64,000 bases of DNA from Branchiostoma lanceolatum (GCF_035083965.1 NC_089728.1:19779955-19843954), one strand, 5' to 3'; shown: positions 33,101-44,859, counted from the first letter of the stretch. The notes: a model not told the origin generated them from the letters alone. Made by a program: numbers and translations.

Positions 33101-36100
33101 ATCAGTGGTTGTACGTCCTCCTCGTGTTGGAGCCGGCTGTAATGGGATAAATAAACAATGGTTGTGCCATCTTTCTTATAATGACATCATCAAAAGTGGA
33201 TTAACATTGAAAAAGTGGTTCTCTGTCTTATATTGGTGCAGTTTGTGCATCCATCCCAAACCCAAGGGATGCTGACAACTACTGACCTTGATGACGTCAG
33301 CAGATGTCACTTGGTCAGTCCTCATCAGCACAGCAGAACTCTTCCAGGCGGCACCGCCGGTGATGTTTGGTCCTGCTGTGGTTGTAGCCGACTGTAAAGG
33401 GGTAAATAAATGAACAATGCTGATTGTGCCATTATTTACATTATATAAGGAAAAATCGTCAAAATCAGATTAATAAAAAAATGTAATCTTATATGGACGT
33501 AGTTTGTCTTTTTTAAATTCATCTACAATCATTTCTGTGTGAAATCAAAACAAAACAGTAAACTTACGGAGTCATGGTTTCCAGGTCCGGAGTTGAGGTG
33601 CGTCAGAAGTACAGGTACCACGATCAGCAGGGTTACCAAGGCAACGGATGATATGGCAACGCATATCAGTAGGCGTGGTCGTGACAGGCGCTGACGTAGC
33701 TGTCCCCAAATGGTACGATTTTCTGGGGCTGAGTTGGACAGAAAAGAAATGCATTATTTGTGTTACGTGTACTTTGTTCTTGTGGTGGCTTCTATCAACA
33801 CAAAGGAAGTTTTATCAGAAAAAATACGATGCTGTTCTGATGTTGTTTCATGTGCAGTCTATCTGGTGTTTAATTCAGCGACTTAATACAATAATTAAAA
33901 ACTGTAAATAATACTGTTTGGATTGATTGTGGTTGTAAGCACTAGCACTCTGTGTGTCAACGGGTATCTCATTATCAAGAGATATTTAAATTGAAGATGA
34001 CTCAACCATTGTTTTGCAGAGCCTACTTTGCATATCAAGCAGCATTGATGGGAACTCATGTTAAGTTTTATCAAGTTTTTCTACATAATGTATTTTGCAA
34101 ACATTGTTTCATATTGAATAAGCATTCATAATTGAAGAAATAGGAGAATACAAGATGGCCAATTCCTTATATTACAATTCTGCATAACACCAACCTGGAG
34201 GCTGAGCCTGGTTTGAGTTGTACATCGGGTTCGGTCGAAGCTGGTTGAGGATGGCCTGTGGATTAAGTAACGGATTCGGCCCAGCCGGCACGTGTTGGAC
34301 CCCACCGGCCTGCCTTCCAGGTCTCGGTGTGGAGGGGACAGGCGGTGCGTTGAGATCATCTCGGTTCATGGCTGGCCCGAGACGCATCCCGAATGACATT
34401 CCATCCTCGTACACGTGCTCGGCGGGGGGTCTTTCTGGTCTCGGGGTAGGGGGGACAGGCGGGGCGCGGCGAGCCTTTCGTTTCAGGGGTGGCCCGAGAC
34501 GCATCCCGAACGTGTCACCATCCTCGTACGCGTGTGTTGCCGGACCACCGGGGCTGACTCCCGGTGGACTATGGACTGCCGGCCCGTCCGAGCCTGTCAT
34601 CTCGGTTTTGCTTGCCCCACCCACTTCTTTTGGAGTTGTTTGTTGGCCATCGTGTGCTACTCGAGAATAATAACAATTCTATCAGCAAATTTTCTGAAGA
34701 CGATTTTGTTCCTAGATGTGTACGAAACACGCTACTATACATTGCGTTGTATATTGTTCATGTCCAAGGCAGAAGCAAATTCACACAAAAATTCAAAGGC
34801 AACGTTTTCGACCAAAAGCAGGGTATTTCCCTCCCATTAATGAAGGTAGTATGAGATATGAATTTTCTACATTGTGCAAAGTAGGTCCTCATTATGATAA
34901 TACACACCCCATTATATTCACCATTATTCACCGGCCTATATTCACTCCATTATTCACACCATTATATCAGTTTAATCATCTTCTCCAGCATGTTAAGACT
35001 CGGCGGGCCTTGCCTTCCAAAAGGCTCATTTAAATATTGTAATAGTATTGAAATGAGCTAAGGTGCGAGTAGAGAGGCTATAATTGGGTGATAATTGCTC
35101 TGGTTTCACTTCCCACTGCTCCTCCTATATTTTGCATTTCTATACGCATCCTGTCCAGACAGAAACAAAGCAGCCAGTTAATTGGCATTGGTCCCTCAGC
35201 AAAATGGATTGAACGATAAATGCACAGAGGTTTGGCGCCAAAAACTGAAAAGGCTTTAGTTTTCCTGTTTTTTTTAATAGTAATTACGTATACTGAACTA
35301 ATTCTAGTGATAGACAAGAGCAAAAGGTGTCAAGACCATCATCAAAAACATGACAGCCTTCTTTGGCACAGATTTGAAGGAGGACCATTTCTTCATTTGA
35401 TACATTAAAGTGATTAAACAATTACTCTCTTTTTTGGTAAATGTACTATACTATCCGTCCTTCGTCATATAAGCTTCGATTGTTTTGTTTCTTACAGAAA
35501 CTTTAATGGAATATGCATTTGTACAACGAGTAGTGCGTCTTATTTAGTGGGTATACGTAGTACGGAAGGAAAAATACAAAATATTTTCAGTCTACACATT
35601 GCCAGACAAGTCAATACACATCTGACTATAGTCTGTTTTGACTCAAAGAAAAAGATTTCCTTTCGAAATCCTCGTTTGGAAAGGTACTGGTAATAAGAAA
35701 ACATGTTGTACCATCAGGAAGGTGTTATGAATGCCGCATATTTTGTGTGAAACGTTAAGCTTTCCCCTGTAATCCAGAGCCTATGTACCGGCGCGCGCTC
35801 CAAGCTCCCCGGGCCTACCCCTCCGCTGACCCTGACGATCGAGGTAGATCGTCGGGATCATCGGAAAGGTAGGCCCGGGGAGCTCGGAGCGCGCGCCGGT
35901 ACATAGGCTCTGGATTCCAGGTAGTAAAGCTTAGACCCCCATATCTGTTCAAAATGCATAGATTATCTCTACTAAACAAACTTTATCTACTGTCTACAAT
36001 AAAATGGTACTCATATGCATCATCTAGTCAATTCAGACTAAGAGCTTTATTACACAACCCCATGATTCTGATCTTGATCCAGACAAATTTGTTGTTTTAG

Positions 36101-39100
36101 TAGCGGTCCGACTATTTACTGGGCTACGCTGGAATACACTAGTACTGTTATGCGCGTAAAGAAGGGTGAAATATTTGAAGGAGTACTGATTAAAACACAC
36201 TGAATTTGGTAGATTTCCACCACTCTTCCTTATAATTAGTAAGTATTACTCTGAGACTTTGCTAACAAACATTGAAATCGCTGATGATAGTTCGGCAGTA
36301 TGAAAGAAGAAGATAACAAAAATGGCAACGGGCAAGTACTAGTATCTCCATGGCCCAGTATTTTCTTATGATCTTTTTATTCCTAGGCCCATACACTTAA
36401 CTTTACACCAAAATATAGCAATCTGTGATGTTACTCATCAAACAAAGACAAAAGCAATGTATTCCCTGTAGATTTCATCCTTCCGGGGTTGTATTTCGGT
36501 ATAGTTGGGACTGTTATGTTATGTAGGAGTGACGCTTACAGTTTGAATCAATTGTTCTGTAGATTCTTTGTTCTGAATTCGAAGGGGTACAAAGTTAAAC
36601 ATTCTTTCCTGTTTCAATAGATGTGTATTAGTGTATTCTATAAGAACATATGCCAAATTTGGTGCAGGTAGTCCTGTACTGTACGTACATTAATTGGCCG
36701 TGCTCTTCTTATGTTCCGATTATGTTTTTCTCACCGCATTTCCACTCTCAGCAATTTTCTTTTTAAACGTTTTACCAACCTTCATGGTTTTACTATAGCA
36801 ACGAGTTAATTCTATATAGATCCCCCTTGACTGGTCAGACAACGTCTTTCCACCAGGACTTGAATGGACACTGTGGTGCTGTCTGCCCTATGCATAAATT
36901 AAGATAATTGCAGATAATGAGTTCTTGAAGGGGTGTGAAAACAATTAATCTATTGAGAGATATGCGGCTGTCAGATTGATGGATGGGATAGGAAGACCAA
37001 ACTCTGAAAAAAGTAGGGTTTTAGACTTAAAAGCCTCAGCCAAGTTCGTAGCTATGGCATACAAAGTTGTAATTGGGCATGAACAAGGCCTAATGATTTA
37101 CTTTCTTTCAAAGTCTTTCCCAAAAATTCATTTCATCTTACAATCTTTAGATACTGGCTGATAAAGTCATGGTTACCCCCCAAAAAATAATCAAAATCAA
37201 CAAAAATATTAATATTTCTCTAAACCTGAGCAGTATTCTAATTTTCCGGAAAGACTTCCTTGTAGCAGCTGACTATCACTACCTCCTGTAAAAAATTCTA
37301 TAGTCCAGGATCTACGCAGCAACTTGGCTAAGTCAATTATTGTAAAAATGATATCGATCCTATATTTATGAATTATGAAAATACCATAACTCTATTTCCA
37401 GTTTCTTATTCATAGTTGAAAGGTGTGGTACCAAGGCAAAGTTTCCTCTAAAATTTCAAACTCATTGGCCTTACGGCACTGGGGATATGGCGGTTTGTAT
37501 CCACCCTACCGTTCACTCTATTTCAGGTCTTAATCAGGCGTGGTCATGTCTTAACTTACTGGAGTTACAAATTGAACAAAACATGAAAGTTTTATCTTAG
37601 CAAAGAAGGTGAACAGGTTATTGTAGCATTTCCTCATGAATCATGTAAATGGGTCATGGATTTGCATGATTTATGTCTACGTATGTTAACCTTTTACCAG
37701 TGGACTAGCCCCCTGCTGTAGAGACTTGCAAAAAGTTGTGTGGCCCAAGGGCCGAGAATCGGAGATGGGCGCCGCCATATGTTCCACTAAGTGGCGCGGG
37801 AGGACTTTAACTTTTTCAATGTTCACCTTTACCAAGCTTCCTAATGCCGCAAGTATGAAATTCCCATGTACTATGTAGTATTGTTAGAACTATCGTAAAT
37901 CATTTAATCGCCGTCATTACAAGTATATTTTTGGGTCATCATTGCTTGGCTGCATAGTTAGTTGTGTCATGTTGTCTATGGTGTGAAATACATCCTTAAA
38001 TTTCGGAGTTTTGACATAAAGGAAATATCACTGATTTTAATATAGGGTTAATGGAAGCGACCGAGGCACTTTATGGGGTGGTTAGAGCAACGACCATGCC
38101 TTATCATACCGTTTAGACCGAAGGAAAGCGGGTTATTAACGTTATTATCATATAGCAATTGTCCATACAGTAGTTAGTAATACTTTGTGTAGTATATGAT
38201 TTGTGTAGTATTTGTCTTAACATGAAATATACAAACAAAACCCCCTGCCATTTAATGGTAACGTTCAAACACCGGGTCTGTACGAAGTTTACAGACCCGT
38301 TTTTGGGTCTGTTTGTAGAATGCAGGCCCGCAAATGGAGCCTTCTGATTGGTCGACGACATCTACCTATATGATATTGAGAAAAAATTCAGAATTTATAT
38401 GATTTGGTGGCTGTCAGTACACTTATTTGTGACTGGACGAGAATAGAGTTAACTGCTATATTGCCCAAACCTGAGTGTATAAGAAGGCTTTGGTAAGTGA
38501 AAACAGCACGAGTGATTCAGAGAACATTGATCTACACCCCTGTGTCACATAAATATAAGAAATGAGCTAGTTCAAGCACTGTTAGTTCTTCAATATTTAT
38601 AAAATAACGCAAGTTATCCGCTATGCAGGAAAAACAAGTCTACAATATACCAATTTAGAGCTTGTGTACGTGACCGGTAAAAAACGATCTCCAAAACGAA
38701 ATAGATATCACAACATTTGGTATTCCTCCATGATAATCAAGAACAATATTTTATACCACAACAAAAACAAGCTCTGTTTCCTAGTCCATTAGTGAAAATT
38801 ACTACTGAACAGTTAATACGAAAATAACCACTAATATGTGGTAAGTCACACTTGTTGTTTATGCATGTAAACCGCAACAACCAATTTCCAGACAATCAGA
38901 GCTGCTATATTCGTGTGAGACCTGTTGAGAACGCAGTTAGGAGAGCTGCACTCTGCGATCAGCACCAGAGACAGAGGGCGTGCGGCCCAAAGTTCGGGAT
39001 GGTGGGTTGGTGGGTGGGCCCGTTGACTAACTACAGCAGATCCTAACAGCCAGATAACCATAGTGATGGCTGACCCACGAGAGCCATCACGTCTAGAAAG

Positions 39101-41140
39101 CGAAGAAATTGAGATGACATCCATTCAGGGAGATTTCGACCGACATTCTCCGAAAGCGGCTAGGAGGCACCTTTGTCAAGACCATACCGAAACACACCAA
39201 ATACCAACACAATCAAACCGCACCTTCCTTAGTTATTTTGGGTAAAATATGAATAAACACGCACTTACATACACACCCAGAAAGTCGTCATAACTAACCA
39301 ACCGCGCCATCGATAGATGCAGAAATTATCGATGCTAAGATATTGTCTGCTTTACAGTGTAGAGAGTGAGTATGAACCTACAAAATTTGTCACCAATAGT
39401 ATAACACTTTGAAGTTGAATCCCCATTGAACAAATTATTGACAGTTTAGTTTCCAAAGTGAGACCGGTGCCTAGCATACCTCTATCACCTTTAACAGTAA
39501 TTGTGGCAAAATTAATAGAACTTGGTGAGGTAAGGATAAGCTAAGACCTAGAAATGCAGTTATCAAATTCATAGAAAAGCATGCTAATATAACCATATCA
39601 TAAAGAGCCAAGGGAAATGCGTCATCAAATTGAAAATCGTTTTGCTTTCTATTTTGAAACTTGATGTAGATGTAAATCTTAAGTGATTATTGGACTCGTA
39701 AAACTGTATGTGAAAATATTGCACGGACCCAGTCAACACAAGTAGTTGGTTTACCTGAATATTTATAACTGGAATGTAAATTATTCACCAAATTGTAGCT
39801 AGCTAAAAAAAACAAGTCTCAAAATCCCTACTTGTAAAACAGGGCTCACAAATATTTCCTCCAAAATAGGTAACATACATTTCAGAATACGGCTGCCCCA
39901 AGAGTAATTGAATTTTTTTTTATACTGCCACATTGATACAGCACTTTAAAGGTGTTTGATATCGCACTTTGTTACTAGTATTGTTGAAATTGGCAATATA
40001 CTAAGGAATATAATGTGTCCACAAAAGGAAGTATCTCATTGAAACTGCGACATGTTGTCGACCTGTTGGCGAGCGATTTTTCAGAGCCATCAACGAATTT
40101 CATCGATAAATAGGCTTTATGTTTTGGTTTTCTTTTCAGTAGGTCTTGTACATTTTGCATGATGTTGCCATTATAAAGTCAGGGATAACACAAATCCAAT
40201 GAAGGTCGCAGCGAGGTCGCCAACAGGTCACAGTCCAGTGAGATACCCGCTAAACGTTTGCTTGTTGGTTTCTTCGTTTGATTTGTATACTTTGTGACCA
40301 GACGATGCAAGCTTCCTTTGTTTCTAAATTTTGTCATGTTTTCAAGACACGAAATATACCCATTTTTCACTTTTCATTTTTTCACTGACATTTCTTTACA
40401 TGCATATTAAGTGTTTCAAACCGGCCTTTACTGCTTTATTTAATTTCGTTCTGTACAACCGATAGTGTTTTGTGAACTAAAACAAATGGGAAAATATGTT
40501 GTCTTTCTGCATGCCTAGGTTTGCGCTATTCCTACAACTGTCAAATTCTGTAATGTTAGATTTAAAACTAACCTGACGGCAGATCTAGGTCCGCGCCGTA
40601 CATCGGATTCAGCGGCATCTTGACGATGTCTTCCTCCCGTCGCCTGTGCCGGTACACACCCGCTACCTTCCCGTCCCTCTGTTTGGGGCGAACGCACGCT
40701 TCCGCCGGGGTCTGTCCGGTTGTATGAGATGGCTCGCAAGGAATCTGTCCGGAGCGAGCAGACGGATTCCTAGAACTTTGTCCGGAAGGACCAGACCGAT
40801 CCACCGAACCTTTTCCGGACGGGCGAAGCATTTCGCCTGGAGCCTGATCGGGCGGACGAAGGGGCAGCTCAAGACTCTCTTCGGGGTAACGAGACGGGAC
40901 CCTGCGGGCATTTGGTCCACCTCTCTTCCTGGATCCATGAGACGGTTGCCCAGGAGTTTGTCCGGATGGACGCCGAGTCGGTCGCCCCATAGGCTGTTTT
41001 GGGCGACAGGACAATACCTCCCAGGGTTTGTCGGGGGGAAGAGGCGATACCTCCGGATCATGGCGGTCGAAATCTCCCTGGATGGATGTCATCTCTATTT
41101 TTTCACTTTCTAGACGTGATGGCTCTCGTGGGTCAGCCAT
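30142..41140 (-). CDS. type II membrane protein with NHL propeller (7 exons)
   Basis: Exons: 40573-41140, 34195-34659, 33568-33728, 33287-33391, 33032-33136, 31503-31611 and 30142-30980. Introns are GT-AG, phases agree, and the total is 783 codons. Cytosolic tail (1-362) is rich in Pro, Arg and Ser, with two NPMY motifs (LNPMYGADLD, PNPMYNSNQ) of the NPxY type read by PTB and clathrin adaptors. Two copies of YEDGxxFGMRLGP are each followed by a PPVPxTPRP SH3-ligand-like stretch. The single membrane span (LLICVAISSVALVTLLIVV) follows RQRLSRPR, so the C-terminus should be outside. A stalk has two 35-codon duplicate exons, an NIT glycosylation site and HGHGHSHG. The C-terminus is six NHL blades (GVSVSPD, DVSIDRDG, GMAAGLHN, NVAVDGKGN, GICVDTSG, GVAVGPGG). 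It may be annotated TRIM2/3-like in databases, but no RING or B-box is present. The ligand is unknown. The join of exon 1 to exon 2 across 5.9 kb rests on phase and motif only. Confidence 0.85.
32223..32690. repeat. CCGG-rich repeat in the NHL gene intron
   Basis: A high density of ACCGGT, GGACCGG and GGTCCGGACCTGGACC motifs (32223-32345 and 32605-32690) contrasts with the AT-rich surroundings. The short units are degenerate and partly palindromic. No coding. Confidence 0.45.
34660..35754. other. intron 1 of the NHL gene, no further feature
   Basis: AT-rich with short frames. The only pattern is CATTATATTCACC and similar motifs (34900-34970) in loose repetition. Confidence 0.4.
35755..35932. 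mobile_element. GC-rich fold-back MITE, 178 bp
   Basis: The left arm 35755-35818 (TAAGCTTTCCCC, then AATCCAGAGCCTATGTACCG and GCGCGCGCTCC) and the right arm 35870-35932 are near-perfect reverse complements around a loop of about 50 bp, itself partly palindromic (GACGATCGAGGTAGATCGTC). It is strikingly GC-rich inside an AT-rich intron. Confidence 0.75.
35933..37696. other. intron 1 of the NHL gene, no further feature
   Basis: AT-rich; nothing recognisable beyond short open frames. Confidence 0.4.
37697..37818 (+). mobile_element. 3' fragment of the tRNA-derived SINE
   Basis: GGACTAGCCCCCTGCTGTAG, GTGTGGCCCAAGG and GAATCGGAGATGGGC match the 3' half of the SINE at 52894-53199. The tRNA-like head is missing (5' truncation). 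Confidence 0.65.
38043..38383 (+). mobile_element. MITE inserted in the inverted copy
   Basis: It begins with GGTTAATGGAAGCGACCGAGG and contains GACCGAAGGAAAGCGGG, TTATTATCATATAG (38142) and, near its end, CTATATGATATTGAG. The paralogous site at 42225-42275 (reverse complement: CTGATTTTGATAAAAG then ATTCAGAATTC) lacks it, which fixes the borders to within a few bases. It also holds GGGTCTGT repeats (38275-38315). Confidence 0.7.
39066..39151 (+). pseudogene. partial copy of NHL gene exon 1
   Basis: An ATG opens a peptide nearly identical to the true N-terminus (MADPREPSRLESEEIEMTSI, then QGDFDRH). Homology ends after about 28 codons, although the frame stays open to 39245. It carries its own copy of the 5' flank, so it could be transcribed away from the gene, but the encoded peptide lacks every later domain. 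Confidence 0.7.
39153..40572. other. intron 1 spacer between inverted arms
   Basis: AT-rich sequence with no recognisable coding or repeat content. Confidence 0.4.
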
Positions 41141-42292
41141 CACTGCGGTTATCTGGCTGTTAGGATCTGCTGTAGTTAGTCAACGGGCGCACCCACCATC
41201 CCGGACTTTGGTCCGCACGCCCTCTGTCTCTGGTGCTGATCGCAAATTGCAGCTCTCCTTACTGCGTTCTCAACAGGTCCCACACGAATATAGCAACTCT
41301 AATTGTCTGTAAATTGGTTGTTGCGGTTTACATGCATAAACAACAAGTGTGACTTACCACGTATTAGTGGTTATTTTTTTACATATTTACTGTAGTAATT
41401 TTCACTACTGGACTAGGAAACAGAACTTGTTTACGGTGTGGTATAAAATCTTGTCCGTAATTATCATGAAGGAATACCAAATGTTGTGATATCTATTTCG
41501 TTTTGAAGATTGTTTTTCATCTGTCATGTACACAAGCTTTCAATTGGCATATTGTAAACTTACTTTTCTTGCAAAGCGGATAACTTGCGTTATTCTATAA
41601 ATATTGAAGAACAACTGAGAGTGTTTGACCTAGCTCATTTTTTTTATATGTACGCGACACAGGGGTGTAGATTAATGTTCTCTGAATCACTCGACGTTGT
41701 TTTCACTTTCAAAAGCCTTCTTATTCAGCCAGGTTTTGGAAAAAGCAGTTAACTCGATACGACGACAGTCACAAATAAGTACTACTGCCGAAACAGCCAC
41801 CAAATCATATCAATTATGGATTATTTTTCTAATTTTCTTTATTTCATTTTATTTTATTTCATTTCAATTTTTTATTGAATGACATTTAATAACAGGACAT
41901 GAAGACGACATAGTCAAGCTGTAGGCTTATGTTTGTGGGCAGAGACCACAGTCAGTCACGTACACAAGCTCTCAATTGGTATATTGTAGACTTGTTTTTC
42001 CTACATAGCGGATAACTTGCGTTATTTTATGAATAATGAAGAACAGCTAAGTGTGTTTGAACTAGCTCATATTTTTATAAGTACGCGACACAGGGGTGTA
42101 GATTAATGTTGTTTGAATCACTCGTGTTGTTTTTACTTTCCAAAGCCTTGTTATAAACTCAGGTTTGGGCAACAAGGGGTTTAACTCGATTCTCCACCAG
42201 TCACAAATAAGTGTACTGACAGCCACCAAATCATATGAATTCTGAATAATCTTTTATCAAAATCAGTAATAGGTCCTTTATGTCAAAACCCT
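41058..42292. repeat. 5' flank of the NHL gene: right inverted arm and a direct third copy
   Basis: 41058-41835 is the arm that includes the real start codon (41138-41140). A third, direct copy of its distal part occupies 41940-42292. ACACAAGCT, ATAACTTGCGTTATT, GCGACACAGGGGTGTAGATT and the CAGTCACAAATAAGT block occur in both in the same order. The gene's putative promoter region therefore exists three times within 4.3 kb. No clear TATA box or initiator was identified. Confidence 0.8.
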
Positions 42293-42369
42293 ACATAAGG
42301 ACCCACCCAACAGCTGGCTCAACCGAAAATATAATCTTCTCGGCGAAGATAATGACACATGCTCAACCA

Positions 42370-42830
42370 AGGTGTCAAACTGAGTATCTGACAGGAGGAG
42401 TTCGACCGGAACCCGTCCAAGCTCCCACCAACACCAGCACGACGTTCGCCCGAAACTCTCACAGCTTTACAATAGTCGGGCGGAACACCGACGACGGTCG
42501 TCCGATAATGGTAGGAACCTCGAGCGATCCTCGCGCGAGGCCGGCGAGTTCGGACGACTTCCGATTTGCCAAGTGTTGTCCGAGCGTTGACCGTTGCTCG
42601 GGCGGGCTACGGCCAACCTGTTGACAAGCTCTCCGAGCTCACAAATCATCGGCGAGGCCTCGCTGAATTTAAGTGCAGCTTCCAGTGATCCGCGAACGTC
42701 GGCCGAGCTCCTAAAAATCGCCCGAAGCCCGCGGAATCGCCAGGACGTCGGCCGTACTTCGCCCCAAAATCCCCATTTGGAGCTCGCCGACTTGTCGGCC
42801 AAGCTAAATTCTTGATTTGTGACGGGGGCT
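42370..42830. repeat. GC- and CpG-rich block
   Basis: A sharply bounded GC-rich segment with many CGGCCGA, GAGCTC and CGCCGAC motifs lies between AT-rich flanks. Open frames exist on both strands (42280-42624 and 42467-42802), as expected of CpG-rich sequence. It is preceded at 42298-42350 by CAGCTGGCTCAACCGAAAAT, also found inverted at 7870, so it is probably part of a transposon rather than a promoter island. Confidence 0.45.
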
Positions 42831-43448
42831 TTGCGAAATCGCTTAGAGGAGCGTTAAAATACCGATTTCTGTGCCCTGCGGTCAGAACCATAAACTAATT
42901 TAGGAAGTGCTTCCCACTGTGGCCTTGCTGAACTTTGAAAGGTGGATGGACCCCCATAACTACATAAACACAAAAAAATCCAGACTGTCTCAACCTGGAC
43001 ACAAACCAAGAGAAGATTAGCATAATACTGGTCAACGAGATTCAAATATTTTTTTCTACTGGTTTTTCAAAGTAACATTATGAAACCATACAGAACGACG
43101 TAGAATGGTTGTAACAAAGTTTCGTAATCAAAACAACTTTCAATTTTTAGAAAATCCATCTTGTGTTCAAATATCAACATTCAAATCAGCCTGTCAAAAT
43201 TGTTTCAAAGTGTAACTGTATCTATCTTTGCAACTTGGAAATGTCCTCTTCGCCTCGAATTCAAATGTTTGGTAGTTGTATGTCTAGAAATATGACCTGT
43301 AGCTGTGGTGTCTACATGGTAATCTAAAAGCCAGTTATATAGACTGGAGCTCTGTAGAACTTAATTGTAAGGTAGAACTGCACATGAACTGCCAGCCAAA
43401 GTCTTTACTTATACCACCAAACAGAACATGGCAAGCCAGTGTTGTCAT

Positions 43449-44859
43449 TATCTCCATGAAAAAAGGACATATTTTTTTTGCGTGTTTGAGTGTGTGTGTG
43501 TCTGTTTGTGTTTTCGGACTATTGTAGTCAGCATAACTCAAGAACCTCTAGATGGATTACGATGATATTTGGTAAGTGGGCGGGTGTTTCAATTCAAGGT
43601 CGATTTTGGGCCCCCTGGTATGTGACCTTGGTAGTGCAGCAGAACTTCCGTTTTTGTATCTTTTGGCCTGGACGGGCTACGGTCTTGATTTTTGGGTGGC
43701 AGATAGCTTGTGATTTAATAAAGAAGTGAGGTAAGTTTGGTGCCCCTAGCAGCTTGCTCTGGAACTGTAGTGGCGTTATTGTGAAAATCTTCTGAGGAGA
43801 ATAACTGAACGGTTTTCCATGATATTTAGTATGCAGGTAGCTTAGACAGAGATGTACACAATGATGCTAATCGACACTTAATTTCCATAACTAATGAGGA
43901 AAATCTATATTTGCAATGTTTTCCATTACAAGATCCAAATACATGTAATATATGTAGGTAAGGTCTCGGATCGGAGTTTTTTTGCGATTTCGTATGTAGG
44001 CCGACACCCTCAGGTCGACGGGCTGCAATTCCGCCAAGAAAAGTATAACGGAAAATGTTATCACATGGTCGAAAAGCGGTTTTCTGCTGTTTTCCGATGT
44101 ATTTATCGGTATTGTCCGTTGTCCCCTTATTTTGGGTAGAAACCATAGTAAAATGTAAATTTTGCACTCTAAAATTATCTTTTTTTTACACCTTTTTGAT
44201 CGAACCTGCTTGGAAAAAACGAGTTTTCCTGGGGTCACGACATACATGCTGAGAAAGCTTAGTAAATGGTGTCTCTAAAAAATGAAAAAAAATAAATAAA
44301 AAAAGTTATGTGATAACTTTTTCACAATCTCCGATGACCCAAATTCGGTGAAAATGCATTAAAAACGATTCTATTTGGGTCACCAGGCAAGAAAACCGCA
44401 TCACCGTTGCCGCGGACTAATACAAAAAAAAGGCTTCGATAGCGAACCAACTGCACCGCGCCCAAAAATACTACAACTCACGGGCTTTTCAGAAGATTAA
44501 AAATATTTATGCACAGCTAAAACTATCACCAAGCAATCTCGGGCAGAAATCAGGGTGACGACCACGCACTTCCGGCAGATTACCGGGTCATGACCCAACC
44601 CAAGATTCGAACTCCGACCCGGAATCGTAACATGTAACATATGTATCAGCAGATACCAATTATGAAAATAAATTCCTAATTTGCATAATTAATGCAAAAG
44701 TGCGAGGATTCATTCAAGTGGAAAATTATAGGAATGACAATATTGCATCATGTTTAAGTTAGATAAATGTGTTTATGACCAAGCATATATTATGTAAATG
44801 TGCAAGTCATTTGCATAAACAGAATAGTTCATGGAGATATGAGGTCGCAGAACTCTTGT
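43449..44859 (+). repeat. 1-kb dispersed repeat, copy with a 0.7-kb insertion
   Basis: It starts TTATCTCCATGAAAA and ends TTCATGGAGATATGAGGTCG, matching the copy at 53370-54434 over most of its length (CAGCATAACTCAAGA, GGGCCCCCTGGTATGTGAC, GGTGGCAGATAGCTTGTGAT). Between about 43955 and 44632 this copy holds unrelated sequence bounded by CATGTAATATATGTA and CATGTAACATATGTA. That looks like a target duplication of about 15 bp around a secondary insertion. Confidence 0.65.

Larger units (their letters stand above)
38005..39152 (+). repeat. inverted copy of the NHL gene's 5' flank
   Basis: Plus-strand sequence matches the minus strand of 41058-41835 at high identity, for example GTAAGTCACACTTGTTGTTT, AACGCAAGTTATCCGCT and CTACAGCAGATCCTAACAGC. 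Its left part (38005-38040 and 38386-38670) matches the reverse complement of 41940-42292. It includes the first 28 or so codons of exon 1 (39066-39151). It sits in intron 1 of the same gene, pointing the opposite way, and is interrupted by a MITE. Confidence 0.85.

Noticed and set aside
40646-41113. 155-codon plus-strand frame at the start of the NHL gene
   Set aside because: Antisense of exon 1; the repetitive Gly/Arg/Leu composition mirrors the proline-rich coding strand.
42280-42802. Overlapping 110-codon frames on both strands in the CpG-rich block
   Set aside because: Open frames on both strands are expected from the composition; no motif and no splice signals.
44555-44640. Possible tRNA or SINE head (GATTCGAACTCCG)
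   Set aside because: Only a box B-like word in reverse orientation; no box A at the right distance on that strand.
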